Origin: a virus
Virus record (IMG/VR): IMGVR_UViG_3300036766_000225
Coordinates: 1 to 38,955 of that record
DNA length: 38,955 nt
Direction: 5' to 3' (one strand)
The notes beneath the pieces are model-generated. The model was given only the letters and a program-made list of their open reading frames with translations. It was not told where the DNA came from and searched no databases. Position numbers and translations under genes: made by a program. This document shows positions 14,328 through 20,531 of the stretch, piece by piece. Within the stretch, counting starts at the first letter, position 1, and every line of letters begins with the position of its first letter.

Positions 14328-14505
14328 TTTTCACCTTTGCGTGGATTTCGAGTAATTGAACGCCGACTGAGTATTTAGGCTGATGAACCTCACCTCGAGC
14401 GAGACGATTCATATGCTGCCAGTCTGAATTCACTTCGCGAGCGACAGCGGTCATGCTGATACCGCTGGCTCTAATCTCATTCGTTATTTTCGACCAGTCG
14501 ATCAT
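14314..14505 (-). CDS. Small Cro/C1-like DNA-binding protein
   Basis: The protein has 63 residues and starts at ATG 14505 (ATGA overlap). An N-terminal helix-turn-helix is visible: Ile-Ser-Met-Thr-Ala-Val-Ala-Arg-Glu-Val-Asn, then Gln-His-Met-Asn-Arg-Leu-Ala-Arg-Gly-Glu, resembling small lambda-repressor-like folds. The C-terminus has a Tyr-x-x-Gly-x-x-Leu-Leu-Glu-Ile helix typical of these proteins. It is third in the block of regulators leading the leftward operon. It probably binds phage or host promoters. The target is unknown. Confidence 0.72.
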   Translation of the reverse strand: MIDWSKITNEIRASGISMTAVAREVNSDWQHMNRLARGEVHQPKYSVGVQLLEIHAKVKNGIR

Positions 14506-14696
14506 CGCACTAATCGATAACTGGCGACTCTCGCATCACCCACCTGAATTAATTCAGAGATGATGTTGTAACCGCGAGCCTTAAGTGAATGAATTCGTGC
14601 GCCCAATCTAAATGATCCGACTTCTCTGAGTGCTTCGAGCGGCGTAATCGCGCGACCGCTTTTTAGGATAGTTAGAATTTGCTGCTCTTGGCTCAT
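14502..14696 (-). CDS. Helix-turn-helix domain protein (HTH_39-like)
   Basis: The protein has 64 residues, starting at ATG 14696 with an ATGA overlap. The pattern Gln-Ile-Leu-x-x-Leu-Lys-x-Gly-Arg-Ala-Ile-Thr-Pro-Leu-Glu-Ala-Leu, then Phe-Arg-Leu-Gly-Ala-Arg-Ile-x-x-Leu-Lys-x-x-Gly-Tyr-x-Ile, covers nearly the whole protein. It is the signature of a small winged-helix family common in phages (HTH_39). Such proteins are excision or transcription factors in some elements. There is no integrase here, so a regulatory role in this operon is more likely. Confidence 0.78.
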   Translation of the reverse strand: MSQEQQILTILKSGRAITPLEALREVGSFRLGARIHSLKARGYNIISELIQVGDARVASYRLVR

Positions 14697-14899
14697 GCAA
14701 CACCCCGCTTATGCTCTTCCATTATCCGCCGCGATAGTTTCACCCCAAGTCTGAGCGCGCAGCCGATTATCTGATCTGATTTCTCGCGCGAGAGTAAATC
14801 CGGCCATTGTTCATAAGCCTGCCGAGTAATAGACATTGCTTGAAGCAAGGCCGCTTTGTTCCCAAACAATCTGAGCGCTTGTTGTTTTTGCATAGCCAT
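14693..14899 (-). CDS. P22 Cro-like repressor
   Basis: The protein has 68 residues from ATG 14899. A second ATG at 14893 is equally good and would give 66. The opening Gln-Ala-Leu-Arg-Leu-Phe-Gly-Asn-Lys-Ala-Ala-Leu-Leu-Gln-Ala-Met, then Ile-Thr-Arg-Gln-Ala-Tyr-Glu-Gln-Trp, follows the P22 Cro family helix-turn-helix closely. It is the first gene of the leftward block, facing a region with four GCAAG half-sites. There is no Shine-Dalgarno sequence, and the likely -10 box touches the start, so the mRNA may be leaderless. It most likely represses one or both divergent promoters. Confidence 0.82.
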   Translation of the reverse strand: MAMQKQQALRLFGNKAALLQAMSITRQAYEQWPDLLSREKSDQIIGCALRLGVKLSRRIMEEHKRGVA

Positions 14900-14900
14900 T

Positions 14901-14928
14901 ATAATAGAGGGTAAAAATAAATATGCAA
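14901..14928 (-). promoter_or_regulatory. Candidate leftward promoter
   Basis: On the minus strand TTGCAT (14923-14928) and TATTAT (14901-14906) are spaced by 16 bases. A TATAAT (14898-14903) overlaps the second. Transcription would start about at 14894, next to the ATG at 14893, giving a leaderless message. The -35 box holds a GCAAG half-site. Confidence 0.5.
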
Positions 14929-14952
14929 GAAGCCTTGCGCAAGATAACTTGC
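14925..14952. promoter_or_regulatory. Operator cluster of four GCAAG half-sites
   Basis: GCAAG occurs at 14925-14929 and 14939-14943. Its complement CTTGC occurs at 14934-14938 and 14948-14952. The middle two form the perfect palindrome CTTGCGCAAG. The sites overlap both -35 boxes of the divergent promoters, so one regulator, probably the Cro-like protein, could control both directions. Confidence 0.5.
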
Positions 14953-14963
14953 GGTGCTATTCT
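14935..14963 (+). promoter_or_regulatory. Candidate rightward early promoter
   Basis: TTGCGC (14935-14940) and TATTCT (14958-14963) are separated by 17 bases, and TGC immediately before the -10 box gives an extended -10. The start would fall near 14970, about 30 bases before the first gene of the plus block. Confidence 0.45.
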
Positions 14964-15001
14964 CTCTCAGCCGAACACCTCGGCACCAGGGGAGAGAGCA
15001 C

Positions 15002-15181
15002 TTGAACAGATTGAAAATCGAGATCGAGCGATTCTCTGACTTCGCTCAAGTCACCTGCATAGCTAATGACGGGACCAAATTCACTTGGTTTATGGACAAG
15101 TTCATCCTGCCGTCAGATCCGCGCATTCAGAAGCTCAAGAGTCGGTTGGTGCATCGGCCTTATGCGGAGGTGGCGGTATGA
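15002..15181 (+). CDS. Small hypothetical protein, first gene of the rightward operon
   Basis: I chose the TTG at 15002 because a strong GGGGAGAG ribosome binding site lies just upstream. The open frame begins at 14954 but that would place the start inside the promoter. The product has 59 residues, mixed alpha/beta, basic at the C-terminus, with a Phe-Thr-Trp-Phe-Met-Asp patch. No family is recognised. It is translationally coupled to the ligase gene by an ATGA overlap. First-expressed small phage proteins often target host machinery, but nothing specific can be seen. Confidence 0.7.
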   Translation: MNRLKIEIERFSDFAQVTCIANDGTKFTWFMDKFILPSDPRIQKLKSRLVHRPYAEVAV

Positions 15182-15735
15182 GCACGCAAATGCAATTTAG
15201 AGAGTTCCAAAAAATCCCACGTTTATTTCGTGAAGTCATCGTCACTGAAAAAATAGATGGCACGAATGCGTGTGTGGTCATCGGTGAAGATGGCAGCATT
15301 GGCGCTCAGTCACGTACGCGCCTGATCACCCCTGGTGATGACAATTACGGCTTTGCCTATTGGGTGGAGCAGCACGCCGACGAACTCCGTGAACTTGGGC
15401 ATGGTCACCACTACGGCGAATGGTGGGGGCTCGGAATCAACCGCAATTATGGCCTAACTGAAAAACGCTTTTCGTTATTCAACGTCTCGCGGTGGGGCGA
15501 GAATCGCCCGCCCTGTTGTCACGTCGTTCCCGTCTTGGCGATCGGTTCTCCGGCCGAGAGTTTCACAATTGTTGCCGAACAGCTTTGGCGCCTACGCATA
15601 ACTGGCAGTGCAGCGGTTCCTGGCTTCATGAAGCCAGAAGGCGTCATCGCTTTCCACGTGCGAGGCAATCTGCTTTTCAAAGCCACGATTGAGCGTGACG
15701 AAGAATACAAGAGAAAGCAGAAGGTGGTCGTATGA
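15178..15735 (+). CDS. RNA ligase-family nucleotidyltransferase (Rnl2/ligase-like)
   Basis: Starting at ATG 15178 (ATGA overlap), the protein has 185 residues. It has the motifs of the covalent nucleotidyltransferase superfamily: motif I Glu-Lys-Ile-Asp-Gly-Thr-Asn at 24-30 (Lys25 takes the AMP), Ser-Arg-Thr-Arg at 45-48 (motif Ia), Tyr-Gly-Glu-Trp at 79-82 (motif III), Glu-Gly-Val-Ile at 154-157 (motif IV) and Phe-Lys-Ala-Thr at 167-170 (motif V). This is a bare catalytic domain without an OB fold, as in small phage RNA ligases. No polynucleotide kinase or tRNA gene accompanies it. It could repair nicked RNA after host tRNA cleavage. A DNA ligase role is less likely. Confidence 0.85.
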   Translation: MSTQMQFREFQKIPRLFREVIVTEKIDGTNACVVIGEDGSIGAQSRTRLITPGDDNYGFAYWVEQHADELRELGHGHHYGEWWGLGINRNYGLTEKRFSLFNVSRWGENRPPCCHVVPVLAIGSPAESFTIVAEQLWRLRITGSAAVPGFMKPEGVIAFHVRGNLLFKATIERDEEYKRKQKVVV

Positions 15736-15956
15736 CTAACAATTCCCCAGTGTCGCAGGCGCGCTGTTGTAACGACTCGTCCCTTACCTCTCCCCGAGGC
15801 CCAAGCGAGTCGAGCCTGCATCCATTAGGTGGCGACTACCGCCGCTTCCGCGCTGAAGATCAAATCTCAGAAATGATCGCGCGTGTCGTGGTAGTCGTCG
15901 TGTTGCTCGCGGTCTGCATGGATTGGGAGCCGGTACTGGCTTGGGTGTGGCCATGA
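15732..15956 (+). CDS. Small membrane protein
   Basis: The protein has 74 residues, coupled by ATGA at both ends. The first 45 residues are polar, Ser/Pro-rich and contain Cys-Cys. Residues about 48-66 form one hydrophobic helix with a run of valines, followed by a short Trp-rich tail. This suggests a C-terminally anchored inner-membrane protein. The family is unknown. It is in the early block and so may act on the host envelope early in infection. Confidence 0.6.
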   Translation: MTNNSPVSQARCCNDSSLTSPRGPSESSLHPLGGDYRRFRAEDQISEMIARVVVVVVLLAVCMDWEPVLAWVWP

Positions 15957-16381
15957 GCGAATACGATGAAGGTTACAACGCAGGCTGGAACGCTGGAATC
16001 AAAGCCGAAATGAACCAATTCCAAGACTATCTCTCGCGTACCAGCGCCGACGACTGGCGCGATCTAACGCATCGCGACATCTGCCAACTCTGCGCGCTGT
16101 GGATTGCAGAAAACCGCTATGACTTCGAGGACTGTATCTGGCGCTTAGAGCCCAATAATGCCATGGCGACTCAGACGATCGAGATGTTCGGCGCACTGAA
16201 GCGCTGCGACAACGCGCATGCCGCAGCATTGAGATTGTCAATTGCCGACTCGATTAAGGACGCCGTGATCGAACAGGCCAAGCAATCCGCCGAGTCCTGG
16301 CTACGCATGCGCCGCAGCTGGCTCAGAGAATTAACCCGTAACAGCGCCAATGCGCGTGAACCTGAAAAATTGGAAGGATAG
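15953..16381 (+). CDS. Hypothetical helical protein
   Basis: I chose ATG 15953, which overlaps the previous stop as ATGA, giving 142 residues. The open frame begins 30 bases earlier. The N-terminus, with Tyr-Asn-Ala-Gly-Trp-Asn-Ala-Gly repeats, is common in small phage proteins. The remainder is alpha-helical and rich in Asp, Arg and Trp, with Cys residues at about 42 and 61. No enzyme motif is recognised. Confidence 0.72.
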   Translation: MSEYDEGYNAGWNAGIKAEMNQFQDYLSRTSADDWRDLTHRDICQLCALWIAENRYDFEDCIWRLEPNNAMATQTIEMFGALKRCDNAHAAALRLSIADSIKDAVIEQAKQSAESWLRMRRSWLRELTRNSANAREPEKLEG

Positions 16382-16384
16382 GAA

Positions 16385-16609
16385 ATGACGACTCGTGTTT
16401 ACCACGTTCAAATGACTCTCGACGATAAAATCGAGCGCCCCGCACGCCTCGTGCGGGCCAATAACCGCGCCCAGGCCGAGCGGCATGTGATCAAAGGCTG
16501 CTTGGTGACTCGGGTGGCCACCCAAAACGACATGATTGAGCTATACAAGCCGGGTGGGGTTGAAGTGGCCGGCGAAACGGACGCCGAAGAAGCGGGCGTT
16601 TTCGACTAG
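16385..16609 (+). CDS. Small hypothetical protein
   Basis: The protein has 74 residues. Its ATG is three bases after the previous stop and has GGAAGGATAGGA upstream. The fold looks alpha/beta: strand Val-Tyr-His-Val-Gln-Met, helix Asn-Arg-Ala-Gln-Ala-Glu-Arg-His-Val, strand Val-Thr-Arg-Val-Ala-Thr, then an acidic tail. Similar small proteins that reprocess arguments such as Arg-Ala-Asn-Asn-Arg-Ala-Gln-Ala-Glu are frequent in phage early operons next to recombination genes, with no known function. Confidence 0.72.
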   Translation: MTTRVYHVQMTLDDKIERPARLVRANNRAQAERHVIKGCLVTRVATQNDMIELYKPGGVEVAGETDAEEAGVFD

Positions 16610-16611
16610 CC

Positions 16612-17244
16612 ATGCTCACGTTCGACGCCGAGCAGCACGAATATCGCGTCGATGGCGCGAGGGTTCCGCATGTCACCCAGATCACTGGGGAGTTGCAGAG
16701 CTATTTCGGCGTCCCGGAATCAGTCATGGCGATCAAGCGCGATATTGGACAGGCCGTGCATTTGGCGACGCAGTACCACGACGAAGGCGATCTTGATATC
16801 GACTCGCTGCCGGACATTATCCGGCCGTATGTCGATGCGTATATCAAGTTCCGCACACACACGGGGTTCGTGCCATCGGCAATTGAGCAGCGTGTGTATT
16901 CGCCACGATACAAGTACGCGGGGACCCTAGATCGTGTTGGCAATTTCAATTCTCTGAAAGGCATCAAGCCAAACCAGGGCGCAGTCGTAGACCTCAAGGC
17001 CACGTACACCATAGCGCCGGCAGTTGGTCCGCAAGTAGCTCTCTATACAGAAGCATGGAACGAACAGGAGCACACCGCCATCACACGCAGGTTCGCGTTG
17101 CAGCTTAAGCCGGACGGGACTTACAACCTGCACGAATGCAAAGACGCTTACGACTTATCCGTCGCGCTGTGCTCGTTGAGCCTCATAAATTGGAAAGCGC
17201 GCCACATCAAAGGAAAACAGAATGAACGCACCGCTGAAATTTGA
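16612..17244 (+). CDS. PD-(D/E)XK exonuclease (RecE/Cas4-like)
   Basis: The protein has 210 residues. The metal-binding pattern of this exonuclease superfamily is complete: Gly-Gln-Ala-Val-His near 46-50, Glu92, Gly-Thr-Leu-Asp at 104-107, Val-Asp-Leu-Lys at 126-129 and a Gln-x-x-x-Tyr at 141-145 in the last helix. Together with the Bet-type annealase and SSB downstream it should form a two-component recombination system, making single-stranded ends that the annealase pairs. The stop overlaps the next start by 23 bases. Confidence 0.88.
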   Translation: MLTFDAEQHEYRVDGARVPHVTQITGELQSYFGVPESVMAIKRDIGQAVHLATQYHDEGDLDIDSLPDIIRPYVDAYIKFRTHTGFVPSAIEQRVYSPRYKYAGTLDRVGNFNSLKGIKPNQGAVVDLKATYTIAPAVGPQVALYTEAWNEQEHTAITRRFALQLKPDGTYNLHECKDAYDLSVALCSLSLINWKARHIKGKQNERTAEI

Positions 17245-18022
17245 TCCCGAGGTATTAGCCGAGGCAGAAGGCGCCGGCCAAGCACTAGAGGCTGCCAAGA
17301 TCTATCGAGTGACTTCGATCATTGAATACGAGGCGGCCGGCGAGGAACTTAAGCAGATCAAAGGGCGCATGAAACGGCTTGAGGACATGCGTACGAAGTT
17401 GATCGCGCCGGTATTGGCGACACAGCGCGCGATCAATGAGTTTTTTGCCGGCCCTAAGGCGCTACTTGAGCAGGCCGAGAAAGCGATCAAGGGCGCGCTT
17501 GGGGTCTTCGACGCCGCACAGCGCGAATTGCGCGAAAAAGCCGAGCGTGAGGCCGCTGAGGCCGCCCGGAAGGAGCAAGAGCGCCTACGCATGGAGGCCG
17601 CCAAGCAAGAGCAGGCTGCCCGCGAGAAGCGCGAGAAAGAGGAAGCCAAGGCCCGCGAACTGGAAGCGCAAGGGAAGCAAGCCCAGGCCGACGCTAGGCG
17701 CGAAGCCGCCGAAGCCGCTGAGGCCGCGCGGCTGCAAGACGCCGAAGCCAAACGCATGGCCGCCGAGATGATGCCAACGGCGCCAGTCGTCCACATGGAG
17801 ACACCAAAAGTCTCCGGGTTATCGTCACGCGAAAACTGGTCCGCGCTGGTCACGGACAAAATGGCGCTGATCAAAGCCGTCGCCGCGGGCGAGGCCCCAG
17901 CCGAATTGATCGATATCAACACCGCCACCCTCAATCGTCTCGCAAAGGCGCTTAAGAATGGCCTGAACTATCCAGGCGTGAAAGCGGTCAGTGACCGAAG
18001 TTACGCCTCGCGCAGCGCATAA
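17222..18022 (+). CDS. Coiled-coil protein of the recombination module
   Basis: The protein has 266 residues, starting at ATG 17222 with GGAAA upstream. Residues about 98-183 are an almost pure Ala/Glu/Arg/Lys stretch, a long single helix or coiled coil. The N-terminal 95 residues are helical, and the C-terminal 75 residues form a small domain with Leu-Ser-Ser-Arg-Glu-Asn-Trp and a basic Asn-Arg-Leu-Ala-Lys end. Such coiled-coil proteins often lie between the exonuclease and the annealase in phages, but their role is not settled. The very A/E/R-rich codon run creates long false frames on the other strand. Confidence 0.8.
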   Translation: MNAPLKFDPEVLAEAEGAGQALEAAKIYRVTSIIEYEAAGEELKQIKGRMKRLEDMRTKLIAPVLATQRAINEFFAGPKALLEQAEKAIKGALGVFDAAQRELREKAEREAAEAARKEQERLRMEAAKQEQAAREKREKEEAKARELEAQGKQAQADARREAAEAAEAARLQDAEAKRMAAEMMPTAPVVHMETPKVSGLSSRENWSALVTDKMALIKAVAAGEAPAELIDINTATLNRLAKALKNGLNYPGVKAVSDRSYASRSA

Positions 18023-18032
18023 GGAGCACGAC

Positions 18033-18866
18033 ATGGCAGAACAAGCATTACAAGCAGTTCAGGCGCCGAGCCTGCTTGCCAAAATCGCGGCGCGTTACAG
18101 CGTAGATCCCGCAAAACTCATGAGCACACTCAAGGCTACGGCATTCAAAGTTCGCGAAGGTGAAGTTACGAACGAACAAATGATGGCGCTCTTGATCGTC
18201 GCCGATCAATATCACCTGAACCCGATCACTCGTGAGCTTTTCGCCTTCCCGGACAAGGGCGGAATTGTGCCGGTCGTGAGTATCGACGGCTGGGCGCGAA
18301 TCATTAACGACAATCCTGCACTAGATGGCATTGAATTCAATGATGGACCAGAAAACGAGCAAGGAATCCCGGAGTGGATTGAGTGTGTGATTTATCGAAA
18401 AGATCGCTCGCACCCTACGCGGTTACGTGAGCGCTTCCGCGAAGTGCGCCGCGATACACAGCCCTGGAAATCACACCCAGCACGCATGATGCGTCACAAG
18501 GTGCTAATTCAATGCGCTCGCGTGGCATTTGGGTTTTCAGGAATTTACGACCAGGACGAAGCTGAACGAATTGTAGACGTGTCGCAAACCGCGCAGGTCG
18601 TCGAACGCAAGCCGCTCACCGTCCAGGTTCGTCGCAAGTCCGAAGTTGAGAAAGCGCCGAATGAAGATGTCAATCGAACGCTTGAGGCCGCCCCTGTTCT
18701 GCTGAGTCTTGAGTCTTTGCTGGTTGAGCTGCAGCAAGCGGAATCTGACGAACGGATTGACTACCTCTGCTCAGTGGCTAAAGAAAATCTTACAAATGGC
18801 GGGCTCAAGGCATTTCAGAACGCCGCGACGAATCGCGCTAAAGAATTGAATGGAGAAGCGTCATGA
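18033..18866 (+). CDS. Single-strand annealing protein, RecT/Bet family
   Basis: I use ATG 18033 with AAGGAG seven bases before it (277 residues). The frame is open from 17991 but the upstream ATG lies inside the previous gene. Residues 20-100 follow the lambda Bet pattern: Tyr-Ser-Val-Asp-Pro, Thr-Leu-Lys-Ala-Thr-Ala-Phe, Ala-Asp-Gln-Tyr-His-Leu-Asn-Pro, then Gly-Gly-Ile-Val-Pro-Val-Val-Ser-Ile-Asp-Gly-Trp. It anneals complementary single strands, fed by the exonuclease and in cooperation with SSB. The C-terminal 80 residues are less conserved and helical, as usual. Confidence 0.92.
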   Translation: MAEQALQAVQAPSLLAKIAARYSVDPAKLMSTLKATAFKVREGEVTNEQMMALLIVADQYHLNPITRELFAFPDKGGIVPVVSIDGWARIINDNPALDGIEFNDGPENEQGIPEWIECVIYRKDRSHPTRLRERFREVRRDTQPWKSHPARMMRHKVLIQCARVAFGFSGIYDQDEAERIVDVSQTAQVVERKPLTVQVRRKSEVEKAPNEDVNRTLEAAPVLLSLESLLVELQQAESDERIDYLCSVAKENLTNGGLKAFQNAATNRAKELNGEAS

Positions 18867-18943
18867 GATATCTGCGCGGTTTGGCGAGGTTGGGTGGGGA
18901 ATGGCAGTGTCTTTCTCGGAAGTCGCCTAAATGGCCGGCGTAA
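18863..18943 (+). CDS. Possible 26-aa micro-gene between annealase and SSB
   Basis: ATG 18863 overlaps the annealase stop as ATGA and the frame runs 26 codons to a TAA inside the SSB gene, 13 bases past the SSB start. The peptide is basic, with Arg, Trp, Gly and one Cys. The arrangement imitates the coupling of other genes here, but the frame may only carry ribosomes to the SSB start, because SSB itself lacks a clear Shine-Dalgarno sequence. Confidence 0.35.
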   Translation: MRYLRGLARLGGEWQCLSRKSPKWPA

Positions 18944-19395
18944 ATTCATGCCACTTCGTGGGATTTTTAGGGAAAGATCCTGAATTACGTTACACCGCTA
19001 GCAATCAGGCCGTCGCGAATTTCTCCGTCGCGTGTAACGAGACATGGAAGGACGCGAACGGCGATAAGAAGGAACGCGTTGAATGGGTGCGCTGTCAGGC
19101 ATGGGGAAAGCTTGCGGAAATCGTAGGTGAATTTTTACATAAAGGTTCTCAAGTCTACATTTCCGGCCGCATGCAAACCCGCAAGTACGAGAAAGATGGA
19201 TCGGACCGATACACCACTGAAATCGTGGTGTCAGAAATGAAGATGCTTGGCGGAAAGTCGGAAGGCGGTTATCAACCGAAAGACGAAGACGCACCACCTG
19301 AATCGAGACGCGCTGCGCAGGCGCCAGATACGCGCCAACCCGCTCAGCAAGCGACGCTGGTCGATGACGGGTTTGACGATTCGATCCCGTTTTAG
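18931..19395 (+). CDS. ssb: Single-stranded DNA-binding protein
   Basis: The protein has 154 residues. The OB-fold is recognisable: an N-terminal strand with Gly-Phe-Leu-Gly-Lys-Asp-Pro-Glu-Leu-Arg-Tyr (about 11-21), Phe-Ser-Val-Ala-Cys-Asn-Glu (about 31-37), Trp-Val-Arg-Cys-Gln-Ala-Trp-Gly-Lys-Leu-Ala-Glu (about 52-63) and Gly-Ser-Gln-Val-Tyr-Ile-Ser-Gly-Arg (about 72-80). A disordered Pro/Gln/Arg linker leads to the acidic tip Asp-Asp-Ser-Ile-Pro-Phe, which recruits host replication and repair proteins. It is the last gene of the recombination module, before the gene-free stretch. Confidence 0.96.
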   Translation: MAGVNSCHFVGFLGKDPELRYTASNQAVANFSVACNETWKDANGDKKERVEWVRCQAWGKLAEIVGEFLHKGSQVYISGRMQTRKYEKDGSDRYTTEIVVSEMKMLGGKSEGGYQPKDEDAPPESRRAAQAPDTRQPAQQATLVDDGFDDSIPF

Positions 19396-19710
19396 CTAGA
19401 ACAAGGTTTAAGAACTTCACCACCCGCACGCAGCACGGAACGGTTGGCGGACCATAACGAACCGCTGTGAGTGTTGTTCCGCACTTGCCAGAGCGTTCCC
19501 TCGATCACGCTCGATCATGCCAGCTTAGGGCTGGCCGCGCGCGGTGGTGATTATGAACTGATGGGTGGGTGAGCACTCTCCCTTAACGGCTGGCCTGGGA
19601 GTCAGGGAACTACATGGCTGCGCGATACCAGCAATAGTGCCATGAGCAATGCCGGTGCAACAGTGAGTGCTTAGGAGCGTCGCGAGCCTAAACAGCGGCA
19701 TTGAACAATG
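19396..19710 (+). ncRNA. Candidate structured non-coding RNA
   Basis: Between SSB and the next gene (start 19759) lie 363 bases without a frame: every ATG on the plus strand meets a stop within about ten codons. The region can form many perfect stems: 19417-19427 with 19541-19550 (10 pairs, one bulge) closing a domain that holds 19436-19441/19476-19481, 19441-19445/19460-19464, 19491-19495/19508-19512 and hairpin 19519-19524/19530-19535. A second domain has 19572-19578/19665-19671, 19578-19582/19597-19601, 19613-19618/19639-19644 and 19671-19675/19687-19691, and an alternative long pairing 19647-19654/19696-19703. No known RNA family is recognised. Strand is assumed from operon direction. Confidence 0.45.
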
Positions 19711-19758
19711 AGTATCGAGGGGAATATGCGCGGCAGTTCGCTGATGCGGAGGGATGAG

Positions 19759-19935
19759 ATGGACACGCTTTTTAATGTTGTTGCCGTGAACATTCGCACT
19801 GGCGTTCAGCGCATTTTATGTACAGGGAAGACTGAACGGAACGCTGACGCTTTCATTTCAATGACGGTAATTAGGCGAGGTGTTGAAACAGAATTCTATA
19901 AGGCCATTCCAGCGACAGAGAGCCTAAAATTATGA
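19759..19935 (+). CDS. Small hypothetical protein
   Basis: I chose ATG 19759 because GGAGGG lies five bases upstream. The frame is open from 19708 but earlier starts fall inside the structured region. The product has 58 residues: strand-rich N-terminus (Phe-Asn-Val-Val-Ala-Val-Asn), a central helix with Asn-Ala-Asp-Ala-Phe, and Arg-Arg-Gly-Val-Glu-x-Glu-Phe-Tyr near the end. Small proteins of this pattern are common in phage early regions, with unknown function. It overlaps the next gene as ATGA. Confidence 0.7.
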   Translation: MDTLFNVVAVNIRTGVQRILCTGKTERNADAFISMTVIRRGVETEFYKAIPATESLKL

Positions 19936-20126
19936 CCCCACCCAAGCCCAGCGAGCGGGAAGAGTTTGAATTAAAGTTAAGCGAACGAATGGGCGCCCTC
20001 TGTCTGAGCGATCTGAGCGATAAAAAAGGAAAACGCACATATCTATGGCCATGCAAACAGAGCGACTTAGATTTAGCTTGGGCCGGCTGGTGCGCTGCTC
20101 GGGGAATTGAGGAGGATTCGAAATGA
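19932..20126 (+). CDS. Small hypothetical protein
   Basis: The protein has 64 residues, joined to both neighbours by ATGA overlaps. It is charged at the N-terminus and ends with Asp-Leu-Ala-Trp-Ala-Gly-Trp-Cys-Ala-Ala-Arg-Gly, a motif often found in small phage proteins of the same sort (a helix with Trp-x-x-Trp and Ala-Ala). The function is unknown. Confidence 0.68.
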   Translation: MTPPKPSEREEFELKLSERMGALCLSDLSDKKGKRTYLWPCKQSDLDLAWAGWCAARGIEEDSK

Positions 20127-20284
20127 ATCTAATTGACCGCGTCTGCATTGTTATTCCTCTCGGTTTCATAATTTTCCTTTTAGGAGCGGTGTTCCAAGCT
20201 AAAAAATATGAGGACAAGTGCTTGTCGGGTGAGCCGCTGGTAATTCAAGCACAAGTCTTCCACTGCGAACCTGGCCAGGACTAA
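20123..20284 (+). CDS. 53-aa small membrane protein
   Basis: ATG 20123 overlaps the previous stop as ATGA and has GGAGG eight bases upstream. The frame runs 53 codons to TAA at 20282-20284. Residues 7-24 (Cys-Ile-Val-Ile-Pro-Leu-Gly-Phe-Ile-Ile-Phe-Leu-Leu) form one membrane helix near the N-terminus. The outer part has two cysteines (33, 48), suggesting a periplasmic disulfide. The role is unknown. Confidence 0.68.
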   Translation: MNLIDRVCIVIPLGFIIFLLGAVFQAKKYEDKCLSGEPLVIQAQVFHCEPGQD

Positions 20285-20297
20285 AGGAGGATTGATC

Positions 20298-20531
20298 ATG
20301 ACCGACAAAACCCTGCGAGAAGCGATTTTAGAAACCGTCATTGACGGAATAATGAAAGGGCACACCGAAATCGAAAGAACGGAATCAATGTTGGGAACTC
20401 TCCGTGATTTCACCCTAAGCGATGCCCTAATCGAAACCATTGAAGCCGAAGCGCAAGCCCCAACGGACGACAGCGTGCAAGGGCGGTGGCGTTTCATGAC
20501 CCAAGCCGCGATCAATGAGCAGCAGTCATGA
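20298..20531 (+). CDS. Small hypothetical protein
   Basis: I chose ATG 20298 with AAAGGAGG seven bases upstream, a strong site. A TTG at 20292 is in frame but too close. The 77-residue product is acidic and helical, without motif. It overlaps the next gene by ATGA. The function is unknown. Confidence 0.7.
   Translation: MTDKTLREAILETVIDGIMKGHTEIERTESMLGTLRDFTLSDALIETIEAEAQAPTDDSVQGRWRFMTQAAINEQQS

Noticed and set aside
14502-14696. Excisionase of an integrated phage
   Set aside because: The HTH_39-like fold would allow it, but there is no integrase or attachment-site-like repeat in the genome.
17302-17934. 210-aa open frame on the minus strand
   Set aside because: It is the Ser/Ala-rich shadow of the Ala/Glu/Arg coiled-coil gene on the plus strand.
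18998-19429. 143-aa open frame on the minus strand over SSB
   Set aside because: SSB on the other strand is certain. The minus frame is Arg/Pro-rich with no pattern.
19396-19710. Group I intron or tRNA-like element
   Set aside because: SSB is not interrupted, no endonuclease frame lies inside, and no cloverleaf or T-loop sequence can be found.
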